Assembly (NCBI GenBank): GCA_913030825.1
Contig: CAJWCU010000002.1
Coordinates: 62,001 to 126,000, forward strand
DNA: 64,000 nt
From: an uncultured Rhodospirillaceae bacterium
Lineage (GTDB): Bacteria > Pseudomonadota > Alphaproteobacteria > Rhodospirillales > Casp-alpha2
Direction of reading: 5' to 3'
Shown: positions 8,701 to 15,651 of the stretch, piece after piece
Layout: the number at the start of each line of letters is the position of its first letter
Numbering within the stretch: the stretch's first letter is position 1
The notes under the pieces: model-generated
Database searches by the model: none
Told to the model about the DNA's origin: nothing
Seen by the model: only the letters and a program-made list of their open reading frames with translations
Position numbers and translations under genes: made by a program

Positions 8701-9110
8701 CGGGATGGGGGAGTACGCAAAAAGGTGGTGTTGTCATGCCGGGCCGGGGCAAATCAATCTCACGCGATTATACGCCGGAAGAGATCGCAGCTTTCGGGGC
8801 AGGTAGTGGGCCGCTTAGCATGACGCCGTCGCAGATTACTGAACTCTTGGGCAGCGACACCTTGGATATCTACCTAAATGCAGATGCTTATTGGCGGAAC
8901 GTGCCCGCGAAGGTGTGGACCTACAAATTGGGTGGATATCAAGTGATCAAGAAATGGCTCAGTTATCGGGAAAAGGACATTCTCGGCCGCTCTCTCAAAT
9001 TGGAGGAAGTGCAGGAGGTCACAAATATGATCCGCCGAATTGCGGCAATTCTGCTTTTATCTCCCGAGCTCGATGCAAATTATAAGGCCGTTAAGACCGC
9101 CGCTGAGTAG
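5736..9110 (+). CDS. Single-chain restriction-modification enzyme (type ISP/IIG-like)
   Basis: 1124-residue protein combining nuclease and N6-adenine methyltransferase. The N-terminus has a PD-(D/E)xK pattern of the Mrr type: E35, P63-D64, E90-V-K92 and Q106. Methyltransferase motif I LDPCTGTGSY is at 386-395 and the catalytic NPPY at 512-515. The C-terminal third looks like the specificity domain of LlaBIII-type ISP enzymes. No helicase motifs are seen between nuclease and methyltransferase, unlike canonical type ISP enzymes of about 1500 residues, so it may act as a type IIG enzyme. The gene is visibly AT-richer than its neighbours, stands alone between the tup terminator and a convergent GST gene, and has no separate methylase or specificity gene. 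It is likely a horizontally acquired phage-defence gene. Confidence 0.88.
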   Translation: MNKLEQAVEEYFTKLQTLKSTGGATSETSYYSALEGLLNAIGKSLKPKVFCVSQLADQGAGHPDFGLYTANQCQKGEPKPGQKPERGVIEVKGTSDETLLTAETNQVSKYWSAYRLVLVTNYRDFLLVGENAAGHATKLESFRLANTEPEFWSRTLTPRKYAQEVGQSFGEYLKRALTQSVSLREPRDVAWFLASYARDALNRVEEKGDVPALQSVRTALEDALGVRFSGDKGEHFFQSTLVQTLFYGVFSAWVLWSRQLPPPTGAFDWRSAVWHLRVPMLQALFQQVSDPTKLKALDLVELLDWAGAALNRIDRKEFFSRFKDAEAVQYFYEPFLDAFDPALRKELGVWYTPPEVVTYMVARVDKALKEDLGIEDGLAADNVYILDPCTGTGSYLAETLRKISENLEDKGLGGLKGSMVKKAATERVFGFEIMPAPFVVAHLQIGLVLQSLQAPLADDGSERASVYLTNALTGWEPTDKEKQHVAFPEMEEERDRANEVKREKPILVILGNPPYNGFAGMAMDEERNLSDAYRTVKNVRKPDGQGLNDLYVRFFRMAERRITEKTGQGIICFISNYSWLDGLSFTGMRERYLDVFDAIRIDNLNGDAYRTGKVAPDGSPDPSIFSTEHNREGIQVGTAITTLVRKQQSMPSNQVEVRNLWGQNKHQALLDSTGISSEKLYEELEPIMALGLPYLATAVSTTYFDWPSLSELLPASFAGVKTSRDEFLIDVDEQALHDRIADYFNTSIPDDLIKERYPSILNNLGRFDGPATRMKLKARGISPGKFVRYLYRPLDVRWLYWEPDTKLLDEKRSGYFPHIFEGNIWIEAREKQSKEDFNRGTVTSVLADNFGSGLSTYFPAYIRETHSNGENVPIEKRPNLLKSVEDKLTGLGLGVDDLFHHIVSILHSPKYREENAGALRMDWPRVPFVENAEVLKVSAVLGHQLAALMDPEKPVSGVTTSVRAELKTLGVPSKVAGGDLMANDFALAAGWGSTQKGGVVMPGRGKSISRDYTPEEIAAFGAGSGPLSMTPSQITELLGSDTLDIYLNADAYWRNVPAKVWTYKLGGYQVIKKWLSYREKDILGRSLKLEEVQEVTNMIRRIAAILLLSPELDANYKAVKTAAE

Positions 9111-9130
9111 TATTAAAGAAGTTACTACTC
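9105..9130. terminator. Hairpin between convergent genes
   Basis: GAGTAGTA-N10-TACTACTC is a perfect 8-bp stem overlapping the stop codons of both convergent genes (type ISP enzyme and GST). There is no long T-run, so terminator function is probable but not certain. Confidence 0.45.
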
Positions 9131-9823
9131 CGCCGCCGCCTTCGACATAATCTCGTAGGCGAGCGTTCCCCGGCGTTCCAGGTTCTTATCGAATTCTTCG
9201 GCGAAGTTGTCGGGCACCGCGCCGGTGATGCGGTCGTCGGCGAGGAGTGTCTCGGCCCAGGCCTTGACCAAGGGGAAGCCGTCGAGCAGGCCCGATTGCA
9301 GATGGCGTTCGGCGATCATGAACCGCTGGAAGAAGGGGCCGTAGGCGCAATCGACCAGGCTGAGGTCCGGGCCGTTGAAATAGGGGCCGTCATTGCCGCG
9401 CTGGGCGAGCGCGTCTTCCAGCGGTTTGACGCGGCCCTTGGCAGTTTCCATCGCGGCGTCCAGCGCCTCCCGGTCCTTGGCGTAGGAGACGTTGTTGATC
9501 CCCGGGCCCCAGGCGAAGGTCGGCAGGAAATCGGTCCAGGCGCGGTTCTTGGCGCGCAGGACCGGGTCGGTGGGATGCAGTTGCGGGGCGATGACCTCGT
9601 CCAGGTATTCGGCGATGGCGTTGGATTCGAACAACGCCGTGCCGTCGGCCAATTTCAGCACCGGCACCTTGCCGTGGGGCGAGATTTTCAGGAACCAGTC
9701 GGGCTTTTCCCGCAGGTTGATATAGGTGACGTCGAAATCGACCCCCTTGGCGCGCATGACGATGACGGAGCGCTGCACCCAGGGGCAGGTGACGGAACTG
9801 ACGAGATGGTATTGTTGAGCCAT
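9125..9823 (-). CDS. Glutathione S-transferase family protein
   Basis: 232-residue cytosolic GST. The N-terminal thioredoxin-like domain has a CPW motif (Cys13-Pro14-Trp15) as in omega/beta-like GSTs that use Cys, and the glutathione-binding FESNAI motif near residue 64. The C-terminal all-helical domain follows from about residue 90. The start at 9823 is chosen because a GGGAGGGAC ribosome binding site precedes it; the longer frame to 9955 has no support. The substrate is not predictable. It is convergent with the restriction-modification gene and downstream of the HTH/PBP regulator on the same strand, with an 88-bp gap. Confidence 0.85.
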   Translation of the reverse strand: MAQQYHLVSSVTCPWVQRSVIVMRAKGVDFDVTYINLREKPDWFLKISPHGKVPVLKLADGTALFESNAIAEYLDEVIAPQLHPTDPVLRAKNRAWTDFLPTFAWGPGINNVSYAKDREALDAAMETAKGRVKPLEDALAQRGNDGPYFNGPDLSLVDCAYGPFFQRFMIAERHLQSGLLDGFPLVKAWAETLLADDRITGAVPDNFAEEFDKNLERRGTLAYEIMSKAAAE

Positions 9824-9911
9824 TGGTCCCTCCCGAACGTGATTGGCGGGATCAGTATTGCGCAAAACGGTGCCGATGGCACGGTTGGGGAAGCCGCCAG
9901 AGCGTGGCGGA

Positions 9912-10823
9912 TCAGGTGCCGTTGAAGTGAACCGTGCCCAGGCCGGAAACGTCATAGCCGCCCATGGCTTCGGCTTTTGACCGGAAGGCGCCGGAGCGGC
10001 AGAACGCGAGCAGCGTCTGCATCGGCGGTTCGAACCATGCCTTGCGGTCGACCAGCAAGTCGAAGCGTTCGCGCATCACCGGCTTGAAGGCCAGCTTGAA
10101 CTGATCCGCCGCGACGCGCAGGCCAAGCGCGACCTCGCCCAGACCGTCGGCGATGACCTGGGCGGCGTCGGTTTCCGTGCGGGCGGCTTCGGCCAGGACG
10201 TAGTCGCCGTCGCCCAATCCGGCCGCGGCCAGCAGATGATCGAGCAGGGCCTGCGATCCGGCCTCGGCCTGGCGCGGCACGATCAACCGACCGCGCAGGT
10301 CGCCGATGCCGTTGATCGCCCCGGCCCGGTCCGGGGCCAGGATCAGGCCCCGTTCCCGCGTGGCGAATTCAACCAGGACGCAAGGCTCGTCGGAAAACCG
10401 GCCGGCGACGGCGCCGACGTTCCAGGCCGCGGCGTCCGCCGCTTCGGTGTCGAAGATGTGCAGGCCCGTCGCCAGACCTTCGCCCGCGGCGTAGCGGTCG
10501 AGCCCGTCGAGCGAGCCGTCGAAGAAGGTCGCGAGGCCGCAGCGAGATTGCCGCAGCGCCCAGTCGAGCAGGGGATCGTGAGAGCCCAGGAAGACGCCCG
10601 GCCGATTGCGGGCGGGGGCGGCAAAGCCCGCCGGGACGCTTTCCGCCATGCCGCCGGCGGTCATGCCGCGGGCGACCCAGGCCTCGATCTCGGCGCGGGG
10701 AAACAGCAATTTTCCCATGGCGCGGGAGCAGGGAATGTTACCCGAGGCTGCGAGGTCGTAGACCTTGCGCTGTTTGATGCGCAGGAAATCGGCCAGTTCC
10801 TTGGTGGTCATGTATTCGGTCAT
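9912..10823 (-). CDS. Excisionase-type HTH regulator with PBP-like ligand domain
   Basis: 303 residues. Residues 4-52 are an excisionase/MerR-like winged helix (TTKELADFLRIKQRKVYDLA). From about residue 75 to the end is a PBP_like domain related to molybdate/tungstate or molybdopterin-associated binding domains. Such one-component regulators are often linked to tup or other oxyanion genes. Here the gene lies 4.3 kb from tupA on the opposite strand, separated by the restriction-modification gene and GST, which suggests the link was split by an insertion. The ligand and target operon are inference. Start codon choice is between 10823 and 10811; no strong ribosome binding site distinguishes them. 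Confidence 0.75.
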   Translation of the reverse strand: MTEYMTTKELADFLRIKQRKVYDLAASGNIPCSRAMGKLLFPRAEIEAWVARGMTAGGMAESVPAGFAAPARNRPGVFLGSHDPLLDWALRQSRCGLATFFDGSLDGLDRYAAGEGLATGLHIFDTEAADAAAWNVGAVAGRFSDEPCVLVEFATRERGLILAPDRAGAINGIGDLRGRLIVPRQAEAGSQALLDHLLAAAGLGDGDYVLAEAARTETDAAQVIADGLGEVALGLRVAADQFKLAFKPVMRERFDLLVDRKAWFEPPMQTLLAFCRSGAFRSKAEAMGGYDVSGLGTVHFNGT

Positions 10824-11033
10824 GGTTGGGGAGTGTTACGGAACATCCGGGAGGAGGCAAGGGCAAGCGCGATGTGGATGGCGAACGGACATGGCGAGTG
10901 GTGAGAGCGGCTATAAAATACAAAAAAGAAAAACTAAATAAAAAATAAAAGTCACCATCCATTGCTATTAAATATATCGAATACTATATTCTTTATGCGG
11001 ATGTATTTTCACTATTAAATGGAAAGTTATGAA

Positions 11034-11159
11034 ATGTCCTTCAAGGATTTCTCGACGTCAAAGAAAGCATCGAAACCCGGTGTTTCAACAGATAAGCCCG
11101 CGGTTCAGCCCGCCAAGCCCGAGGGGAAACCCGCCGCCGAGGTCCCTCCGGCCAAATGA
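11034..11159 (+). CDS. 41-residue Lys/Pro-rich small protein
   Basis: ATG at 11034 reads MSFKDFSTSKKASKPGV and continues as a Lys-, Pro- and Ala-rich disordered tail of 41 residues. A GGAAAG ribosome binding site lies about 8 nt upstream. It is preceded by an AT-rich promoter-like region (10900-11030). The longer frame from 11029 that reads into the next gene is not supported. Small proteins with an MSFKDxS start occur in alphaproteobacteria, but I know no function. Confidence 0.5.
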   Translation: MSFKDFSTSKKASKPGVSTDKPAVQPAKPEGKPAAEVPPAK

Positions 11160-11211
11160 CCCGGGCCGCTGTCGCTCCGCCAGGAGCCGACGCGCCGCCG
11201 AAAGGCCGAAA

Positions 11212-11517
11212 ATGACGTCACGCACGATTGAGGAAACGGTAACCTTCGTGGGGCCGTTCCGTCTGGCCGGTCTAAACGAAGACCTGCCCGCCGGCGATTA
11301 CCGGGTCGAATTCGACGAAGACCTCGTGCAGGGGCTGTCATTCCCGGTCTATCGCCGGGTGCGGGTGATCGTTCATCTGCCTGCGGACAGCAAAGCGCCC
11401 CGGCGGTCCCGTTGCGTCGCCACCGACGCGGCGGGGTTCGAGGCAGCGCTGGCGACTTCCAAAATCAATGGGACCACGGATGACCCTGAATTTCCCCAAT
11501 CTAAGCCGCAGCTATGA
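11212..11517 (+). CDS. Hypothetical protein, 101 residues
   Basis: Soluble protein starting MTSRTIEETVTFVGPF, with beta-rich predicted character (alternating hydrophobics such as YRRVRVIVHLP). No signal peptide. It overlaps the DUF1488 gene by 38 nt and belongs to a tight cluster with it and the trypsin-like gene. The 3' end encodes TSKINGTT, a motif echoed in a tiny ORF beyond the DUF1488 gene. Family not recognised. Confidence 0.6.
   Translation: MTSRTIEETVTFVGPFRLAGLNEDLPAGDYRVEFDEDLVQGLSFPVYRRVRVIVHLPADSKAPRRSRCVATDAAGFEAALATSKINGTTDDPEFPQSKPQL
11461..11473 (+). repeat. 13-bp direct repeat, copy 1
   Basis: AAAATCAATGGGA just before the DUF1488 start; an identical copy lies at 11758-11770 just after its stop. 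See copy 2. Confidence 0.6.
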
Positions 11518-11749
11518 GGCCCGTCAGAACCGCGTACGCTTCTGGGGATACGACAGCGCGCGCGAGATCACCTTTTTCCTAGACATCGGCGCACTCGCCG
11601 CTTCGAACGATGGCGCGCCGCCGGACGAGGATTCGGTCCTGGCCGCCTTCGACGCCCGGATCGAACGCATTCACGCGGCCGCGCGCAAGGTTTATGGTGC
11701 AAGCAGAACATGGTCAGACGTTCACGTTCTCAGTGAGGGCGAAATATGA
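11480..11749 (+). CDS. DUF1488 family protein
   Basis: 89 residues starting MTLNFPNLSRSYEARQNRVR, matching the DUF1488 pattern (NFPN..RSYD....VRFWG.D...EI.FF). It is a small soluble protein common in proteobacteria with no established role. The ATG at 11480 lies inside the 3' end of the preceding gene, so the two are probably translated together. It is flanked by a 13-bp direct repeat. Confidence 0.8.
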   Translation: MTLNFPNLSRSYEARQNRVRFWGYDSAREITFFLDIGALAASNDGAPPDEDSVLAAFDARIERIHAAARKVYGASRTWSDVHVLSEGEI

Positions 11750-11757
11750 GCACGGCG

Positions 11758-11770
11758 AAAATCAATGGGA
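11758..11770 (+). repeat. 13-bp direct repeat, copy 2
   Basis: AAAATCAATGGGA, identical to 11461-11473. In both copies the encoded peptide contains KING (TSKINGTT upstream; STAKINGIN in a 16-codon ORF at 11745-11795 that overlaps the end of DUF1488). This suggests that the 3' end of the 101-residue gene was duplicated around the DUF1488 gene. Confidence 0.5.
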
Positions 11771-11798
11771 TCAACGCCCCGGCTGCGGAGGCGTGACG

Positions 11799-12539
11799 AT
11801 GATCGATCCTCTTCTGTTCACGGCGCCGCGCCTGTTCACCTTCGACGGGCAGCGCCACCTGACCAACGCCAGCGGTTTCTTCTTTTCGATCGGCGAGCGC
11901 CTGTTCCTGATCACCAGCCGCCATGTCGTGCACGATGAGGCGAGCGAGCATTACCCTGACCGGATCGAAATCGAGATCCATACCAACGCCGAGAACCTGG
12001 CGGAGTCCACCGGGTTGTCGATCCTGTTGTACGAAGACGGAAAGAGCGTCTGGCATGACGGTGCCGACGGCTCCGGCGTGGTCGACATCGCGGTCATCGA
12101 GATCGATCGCGCCGCCCTGCCCGAAACCGCCGTGTTCCGGGCGTTCACGCCCGATCATTTGATCACGCCTGGCGACCCGGTCGAGATCGGCAGCAGCCTG
12201 CTGGTCGTCGGCTTTCCGCTGGGCTTTCACGACACCCTTCACCACCTGCCCGTGGTGCGCCAGGCGGTCGTCGCCTCGTCCTTCGGGCTGCGGTTCCAGG
12301 GCGAGGGCTATTTCCTGACCGACGCCCGAACCCATCGCGGGACCAGCGGCGCCCCCGTGGTTATGCGCGTGAACGACGGTGCGGGCGGGTTGGACGACCT
12401 GCCCTGGAAGCTTTTGGGCGTGCATTCGGCGCGCCTCGACATCGGGACGCGCGACCTGCAGCTGGACGAGGCCCTGGGCCTCAACTGCGCCTGGTACGCC
12501 GATATCCTTTTGACCCTGACGAAACCGGACGACAGGTAG
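11799..12539 (+). CDS. Trypsin-like serine protease (S1 family)
   Basis: 246-residue protease with a complete apparent triad: His42 in ITSRHVV, Asp96 in VVDIAVIEID and Ser183 in GTSGAPVV. The spacing and TSGAP motif match DegP/trypsin-like S1 domains. There is no signal peptide, membrane anchor or PDZ domain, so it is probably cytoplasmic. The ATG at 11799 is chosen for its GGAGG ribosome binding site 9 nt upstream. It is the last gene of a cluster with a 41-residue protein, a 101-residue protein and DUF1488. Stand-alone cytoplasmic trypsin-like domains often occur as effectors in stress or defence modules, but no sensor partner is seen here. Confidence 0.8.
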   Translation: MIDPLLFTAPRLFTFDGQRHLTNASGFFFSIGERLFLITSRHVVHDEASEHYPDRIEIEIHTNAENLAESTGLSILLYEDGKSVWHDGADGSGVVDIAVIEIDRAALPETAVFRAFTPDHLITPGDPVEIGSSLLVVGFPLGFHDTLHHLPVVRQAVVASSFGLRFQGEGYFLTDARTHRGTSGAPVVMRVNDGAGGLDDLPWKLLGVHSARLDIGTRDLQLDEALGLNCAWYADILLTLTKPDDR

Positions 12540-12605
12540 TTCTGCCGCGCCGGTTCTGGAACGCGCCGGGCCTATCCGGCGCGCCTGAATGAAAGCGATA
12601 CATCC

Positions 12606-13301
12606 ATGACATCCGTATTTTCCGTTGCCGGGCGCCTAGCCGCGGCGGCGATCGTTCTTGCCGCCTGGCTCACTCTGCCGTCGGACCTGTCGGCCCAGAC
12701 GGCGGCCGGAACCTCGGCGCGGGCCATCCCGCCCAATGCCCATGGCGACGGCTTCGGCGGGCGTTGGGAATGCGACAAGGGCTTCCGCAAAACCGGGGAC
12801 GCTTGTGTCGCAATGACCGCGCCCGCGAACGCCTTCACGACCGACGTCACTTATGGCAAGGGCTGGGAATGCAAGCGGGGTTTTGTCGATAAGAACGAGA
12901 CCTGCGTTGCGGTGATCGTGCCGCCGAACGCCTTCCTCAGCGCCTATGGCGACACCTGGCATTGCGCCCGCACCTTTCAACGGATGGACGACAAATGCGT
13001 CGCCATCAAGGTGCCCAAGAACGGGTATCTGACGCGCTCTGACCTCGGCACCGGCTGGGAATGCGAACGGGGGTACCGAGCGGTCGACGGCGCCTGCGTC
13101 GCGGTGGTGGTGCCCGAAAACGCCTATTTCGTCGACTCGTCCTACGGCGAGGGCTGGAAATGCGAACGTGGCTACCGCGCCGAAAACAACGCCTGCGTAG
13201 CCGTCCGAATGCCGGCCAACGCGCATCTCGACCGCACGGGCAACGATTGGGAATGCGACCCGCCCCTGATGCGGCGGCAGAACGTCTGCCTGCGGCCCTG
13301 A
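12606..13301 (+). CDS. Secreted protein with six two-Cys repeats
   Basis: 231 residues. An N-terminal signal peptide ends near residue 30 (LSA). The rest is six tandem units of 31-33 residues with pattern PxNA..., GW(E/K)C(x10)CVAV. The Cys pairs are regular: 56/67, 89/100, 120/131, 153/164, 186/197 and 217/228, always 11 apart, which suggests one disulfide per unit in the periplasm or outside the cell. Charged residues between the Cys vary. Function is unknown; a structural or binding role is a guess. It stands alone, convergent with the permease gene. Confidence 0.75.
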   Translation: MTSVFSVAGRLAAAAIVLAAWLTLPSDLSAQTAAGTSARAIPPNAHGDGFGGRWECDKGFRKTGDACVAMTAPANAFTTDVTYGKGWECKRGFVDKNETCVAVIVPPNAFLSAYGDTWHCARTFQRMDDKCVAIKVPKNGYLTRSDLGTGWECERGYRAVDGACVAVVVPENAYFVDSSYGEGWKCERGYRAENNACVAVRMPANAHLDRTGNDWECDPPLMRRQNVCLRP

Positions 13302-13331
13302 GCCGCCGCTGATCGGAGCGCTCGGGTTTTG

Positions 13332-14534
13332 CTAGCCTTCCACCGGCTGCCCGAATAGCACGATCGCGAGGCCGAGCACCGTCAGGGCGGCGAACAGCGC
13401 CGGGCGCCAGCTCCGCTCCCCCGCCCGCCAGGCCGTGACGGCGGCGATCGCCGCCTGCAGGGCGTAATAGGCGGCGAAGGCGCGCGACGCGTAGGAGATG
13501 ATTTCGAACACGTTGACGGTCCAGGTCAGGCCCAGGCCGATCACGGTCAATAAGGCATAGGCCTGGCGGGGCGACACACGGCCCTTGGTCAAATCCTCGA
13601 ACAGGCCGCCGGAGCCGCTGGTATCGGCGACGGCGGCGCTGAACTGGGCGGCCAGGGCGGCCGCCACCAGAAGCGCCGGCAGGATCGGCGCCACCAGATG
13701 CATCATGTCGATGATCGCGGTTTCGCTGAACGGGACCTTGGTGTCCCCGAAGCTGTAGGCCAGCAGCACGATATAGACGACGTAGATCGCCGCCGACAGC
13801 CATTGCGCCCATTGCATCGACCGGATGCGGGTGCGGGTATCGTACTCGCCGCCCAGGTAGCGCGAGGTCTCGAACCCCTGGACCGTGACGATCAGGCCGA
13901 AGCCCAGGACCAAGCCTTCCCAGGCGCCGACGCTGGGGGCGGTGAACGTCAGGCCGCCGTCGGTCAGGCGCCCGAACACGAAGAAACCGAGCCCCAGCAG
14001 GAAGCCCGCGATGATCGCCAGCTTGGCCGCGACCGAGACGTATTCCAGGTTCTCCAGCATGCGGAAGCCGCGGGTCCAACCGACGAACAGGATGATTCCG
14101 AAGATCGCCGTGGTCAGCAGCTTGGCGTCGTTGGGTACGTGCGTTGGCGCCATGCTGACGCCGAAGGCGCCGAACAGGTTCAGGTAATAGGCGACGGAAA
14201 TGATATAGGCGAAGCCGAGCGCCCAGGACGCCGTGGTCTCCAGCCCTTTGACCGTCGTTCCCCGGTCGCCGCCCGTGCGCTCGATCGCCGCCATGTTGTA
14301 GCGGATCGCGCCGCCGAACAGATAGGCGAGCAGACACAGCCCGGCCATGGCCAACGGCGCGTATTCGCCGTAGGCGTTTTCCAGGATCGGGCCGAGCACC
14401 AGAAAGCCCGAGCCGATGATCGAGGCCAGCGGTGTCGTCATCGCCCGCCAGGTCCGATGCCCGTGCACGCGGCGCGACCACAGGATCATCAGCACGCAAA
14501 GCAGGGTGATCAGGATGGCGATGTTCAGAAGCAT
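13332..14534 (-). CDS. Multi-pass membrane permease, APC-like
   Basis: About 400 residues and roughly 11-12 hydrophobic segments. The motif PLASIIGSGFLVLGPIL near the N-terminus recalls the helix-1 GSGF/GSGI motif of the amino acid-polyamine-cation superfamily. I chose the ATG at 14534 because the longer frame to 14570 begins directly at the T-run of an upstream terminator and has no ribosome binding site. The substrate is unknown. It lies downstream of the NMT1-like gene on the same strand but is separated by a terminator, so it is probably a separate transcript. Confidence 0.65.
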   Translation of the reverse strand: MLLNIAILITLLCVLMILWSRRVHGHRTWRAMTTPLASIIGSGFLVLGPILENAYGEYAPLAMAGLCLLAYLFGGAIRYNMAAIERTGGDRGTTVKGLETTASWALGFAYIISVAYYLNLFGAFGVSMAPTHVPNDAKLLTTAIFGIILFVGWTRGFRMLENLEYVSVAAKLAIIAGFLLGLGFFVFGRLTDGGLTFTAPSVGAWEGLVLGFGLIVTVQGFETSRYLGGEYDTRTRIRSMQWAQWLSAAIYVVYIVLLAYSFGDTKVPFSETAIIDMMHLVAPILPALLVAAALAAQFSAAVADTSGSGGLFEDLTKGRVSPRQAYALLTVIGLGLTWTVNVFEIISYASRAFAAYYALQAAIAAVTAWRAGERSWRPALFAALTVLGLAIVLFGQPVEG

Positions 14535-14571
14535 GGAAGTGCCTTCACCGTTCGGCTTGGAGTTCGGCATG

Positions 14572-14602
14572 AAAAAGGGGCCGCGGCGGCGCCACGGCCC
14601 CT
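14572..14602 (-). terminator. Rho-independent terminator of the NMT1-like gene
   Basis: On the minus strand AGGGGCCG-N11-CGGCCCCT is followed by TTTT. It lies 78 nt after the stop of the 14681-15571 gene. Confidence 0.75.
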
Positions 14603-14680
14603 GATCCGAAGTTGTGTCCTATTTCGGCGGCGCGGGCAATCGCGCGTGGCCGCCGAAGCTCCGCTGTCAATCCGTCGCAA

Positions 14681-15571
14681 TTAGTCCGTCGACGGCGGCA
14701 AGCAGCAGACCGCTTCATAGGGATAGCGTTCCTTCAGCGTGCCGAAATGTTCGAACACGTCCATGGTCACCTCATAGGCTTCCTTGGTGATCTCGACATG
14801 CGGCGTCCAGGTGCCGAGCTTCTGATAAGTCGCGATGGTATCGGCCAGGACGTCTTCGTCGATGTTCGGGAAATAAGGTTTTTCCGCCTTGGCGATTTCA
14901 GCGGCGGGCGTTTCATTCATGTAGATGCGAGTCTTCTTGTAGGCCCGCATGAAGGCCTTCGCCATGTCCGTTTCCAGCCATTCCGGCGTCGCGCAGAGCG
15001 ACGAAAACCCGTTCGGGCCGATCATCGGGCCGACCTGGGCGACGACATGGCCGACGCCGTCCTTTTCCAATTGCTGCGGGAAGGGGCCCTGCTGCTGCAC
15101 GTATTGGCCCTGGCCGTCGCGGAAGGCCTTGTCGATATCGGCGGCGCCGCCCGGGCAGATGGCGTTGATCTTGTCGAAATCGATGCCGGCCTTGTGGCAG
15201 GCATAGACGAACATGGCGCGCGGCTGGCCGCCGGCGAAGCAGACCAGGTCCGATCCTTCCAACTTGTCCCAGGTGAAGTTCGGGTCCGGTTCGCGGGCCG
15301 TGATGAAGAAGCCGTCCATTTCGTTGATCTGGGCGAAATGCTTGACCTTGGGCGTCTCGCCCTTGCCGAGCACGGTGAAGCCCTGGCTAAGCGCCGACTG
15401 CACGACATGGGCCGAGCCGTCCATCAAGGCCTCGATCGCCGATTTGCCCGGGGGCGAGACGGACCAATTGGGCTCGAGCCCCTCGGCCTCGAGAAAGCCG
15501 CCGGACATGGTGGAAATCAGCGGCGAATAGAACGCCGAGAACAGCGTGAACTGAATGTTGATCTGCGTCAT
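14681..15571 (-). CDS. NMT1/THI5-like ABC substrate-binding family protein without signal peptide
   Basis: 296 residues with the fold signature of NMT1/TauA/SsuA-type binding proteins (FTLFSAFYSPLISTMSGGFLEAEGL, then GSAHVVQSALSQGF). A strong GGAGGGGAGGA ribosome binding site fixes the ATG at 15571. The protein starts MTQINIQFTLFS with no signal peptide, so it should remain in the cytoplasm, and no permease or ATPase gene is adjacent. Some family members are cytoplasmic enzymes (THI5-type pyrimidine synthase uses a His/Cys site); a CCCxC-like motif is not seen here. The role may be enzymatic or ligand-buffering rather than transport. Confidence 0.7.
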   Translation of the reverse strand: MTQINIQFTLFSAFYSPLISTMSGGFLEAEGLEPNWSVSPPGKSAIEALMDGSAHVVQSALSQGFTVLGKGETPKVKHFAQINEMDGFFITAREPDPNFTWDKLEGSDLVCFAGGQPRAMFVYACHKAGIDFDKINAICPGGAADIDKAFRDGQGQYVQQQGPFPQQLEKDGVGHVVAQVGPMIGPNGFSSLCATPEWLETDMAKAFMRAYKKTRIYMNETPAAEIAKAEKPYFPNIDEDVLADTIATYQKLGTWTPHVEITKEAYEVTMDVFEHFGTLKERYPYEAVCCLPPSTD

Positions 15572-15651
15572 GGTTCCTCCCCTCCGGTGGATCACCGGAC
15601 CTGGATGATTGGATGTGATTGCCGGTCAGACTAAGGCCTGACGCCGCGAGG

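Noticed and set aside
13006-14499. 497-residue minus-strand frame rich in Arg and Gly
   Set aside because: Low-complexity antisense frame typical of high-GC DNA; covers two real genes and has no motif.
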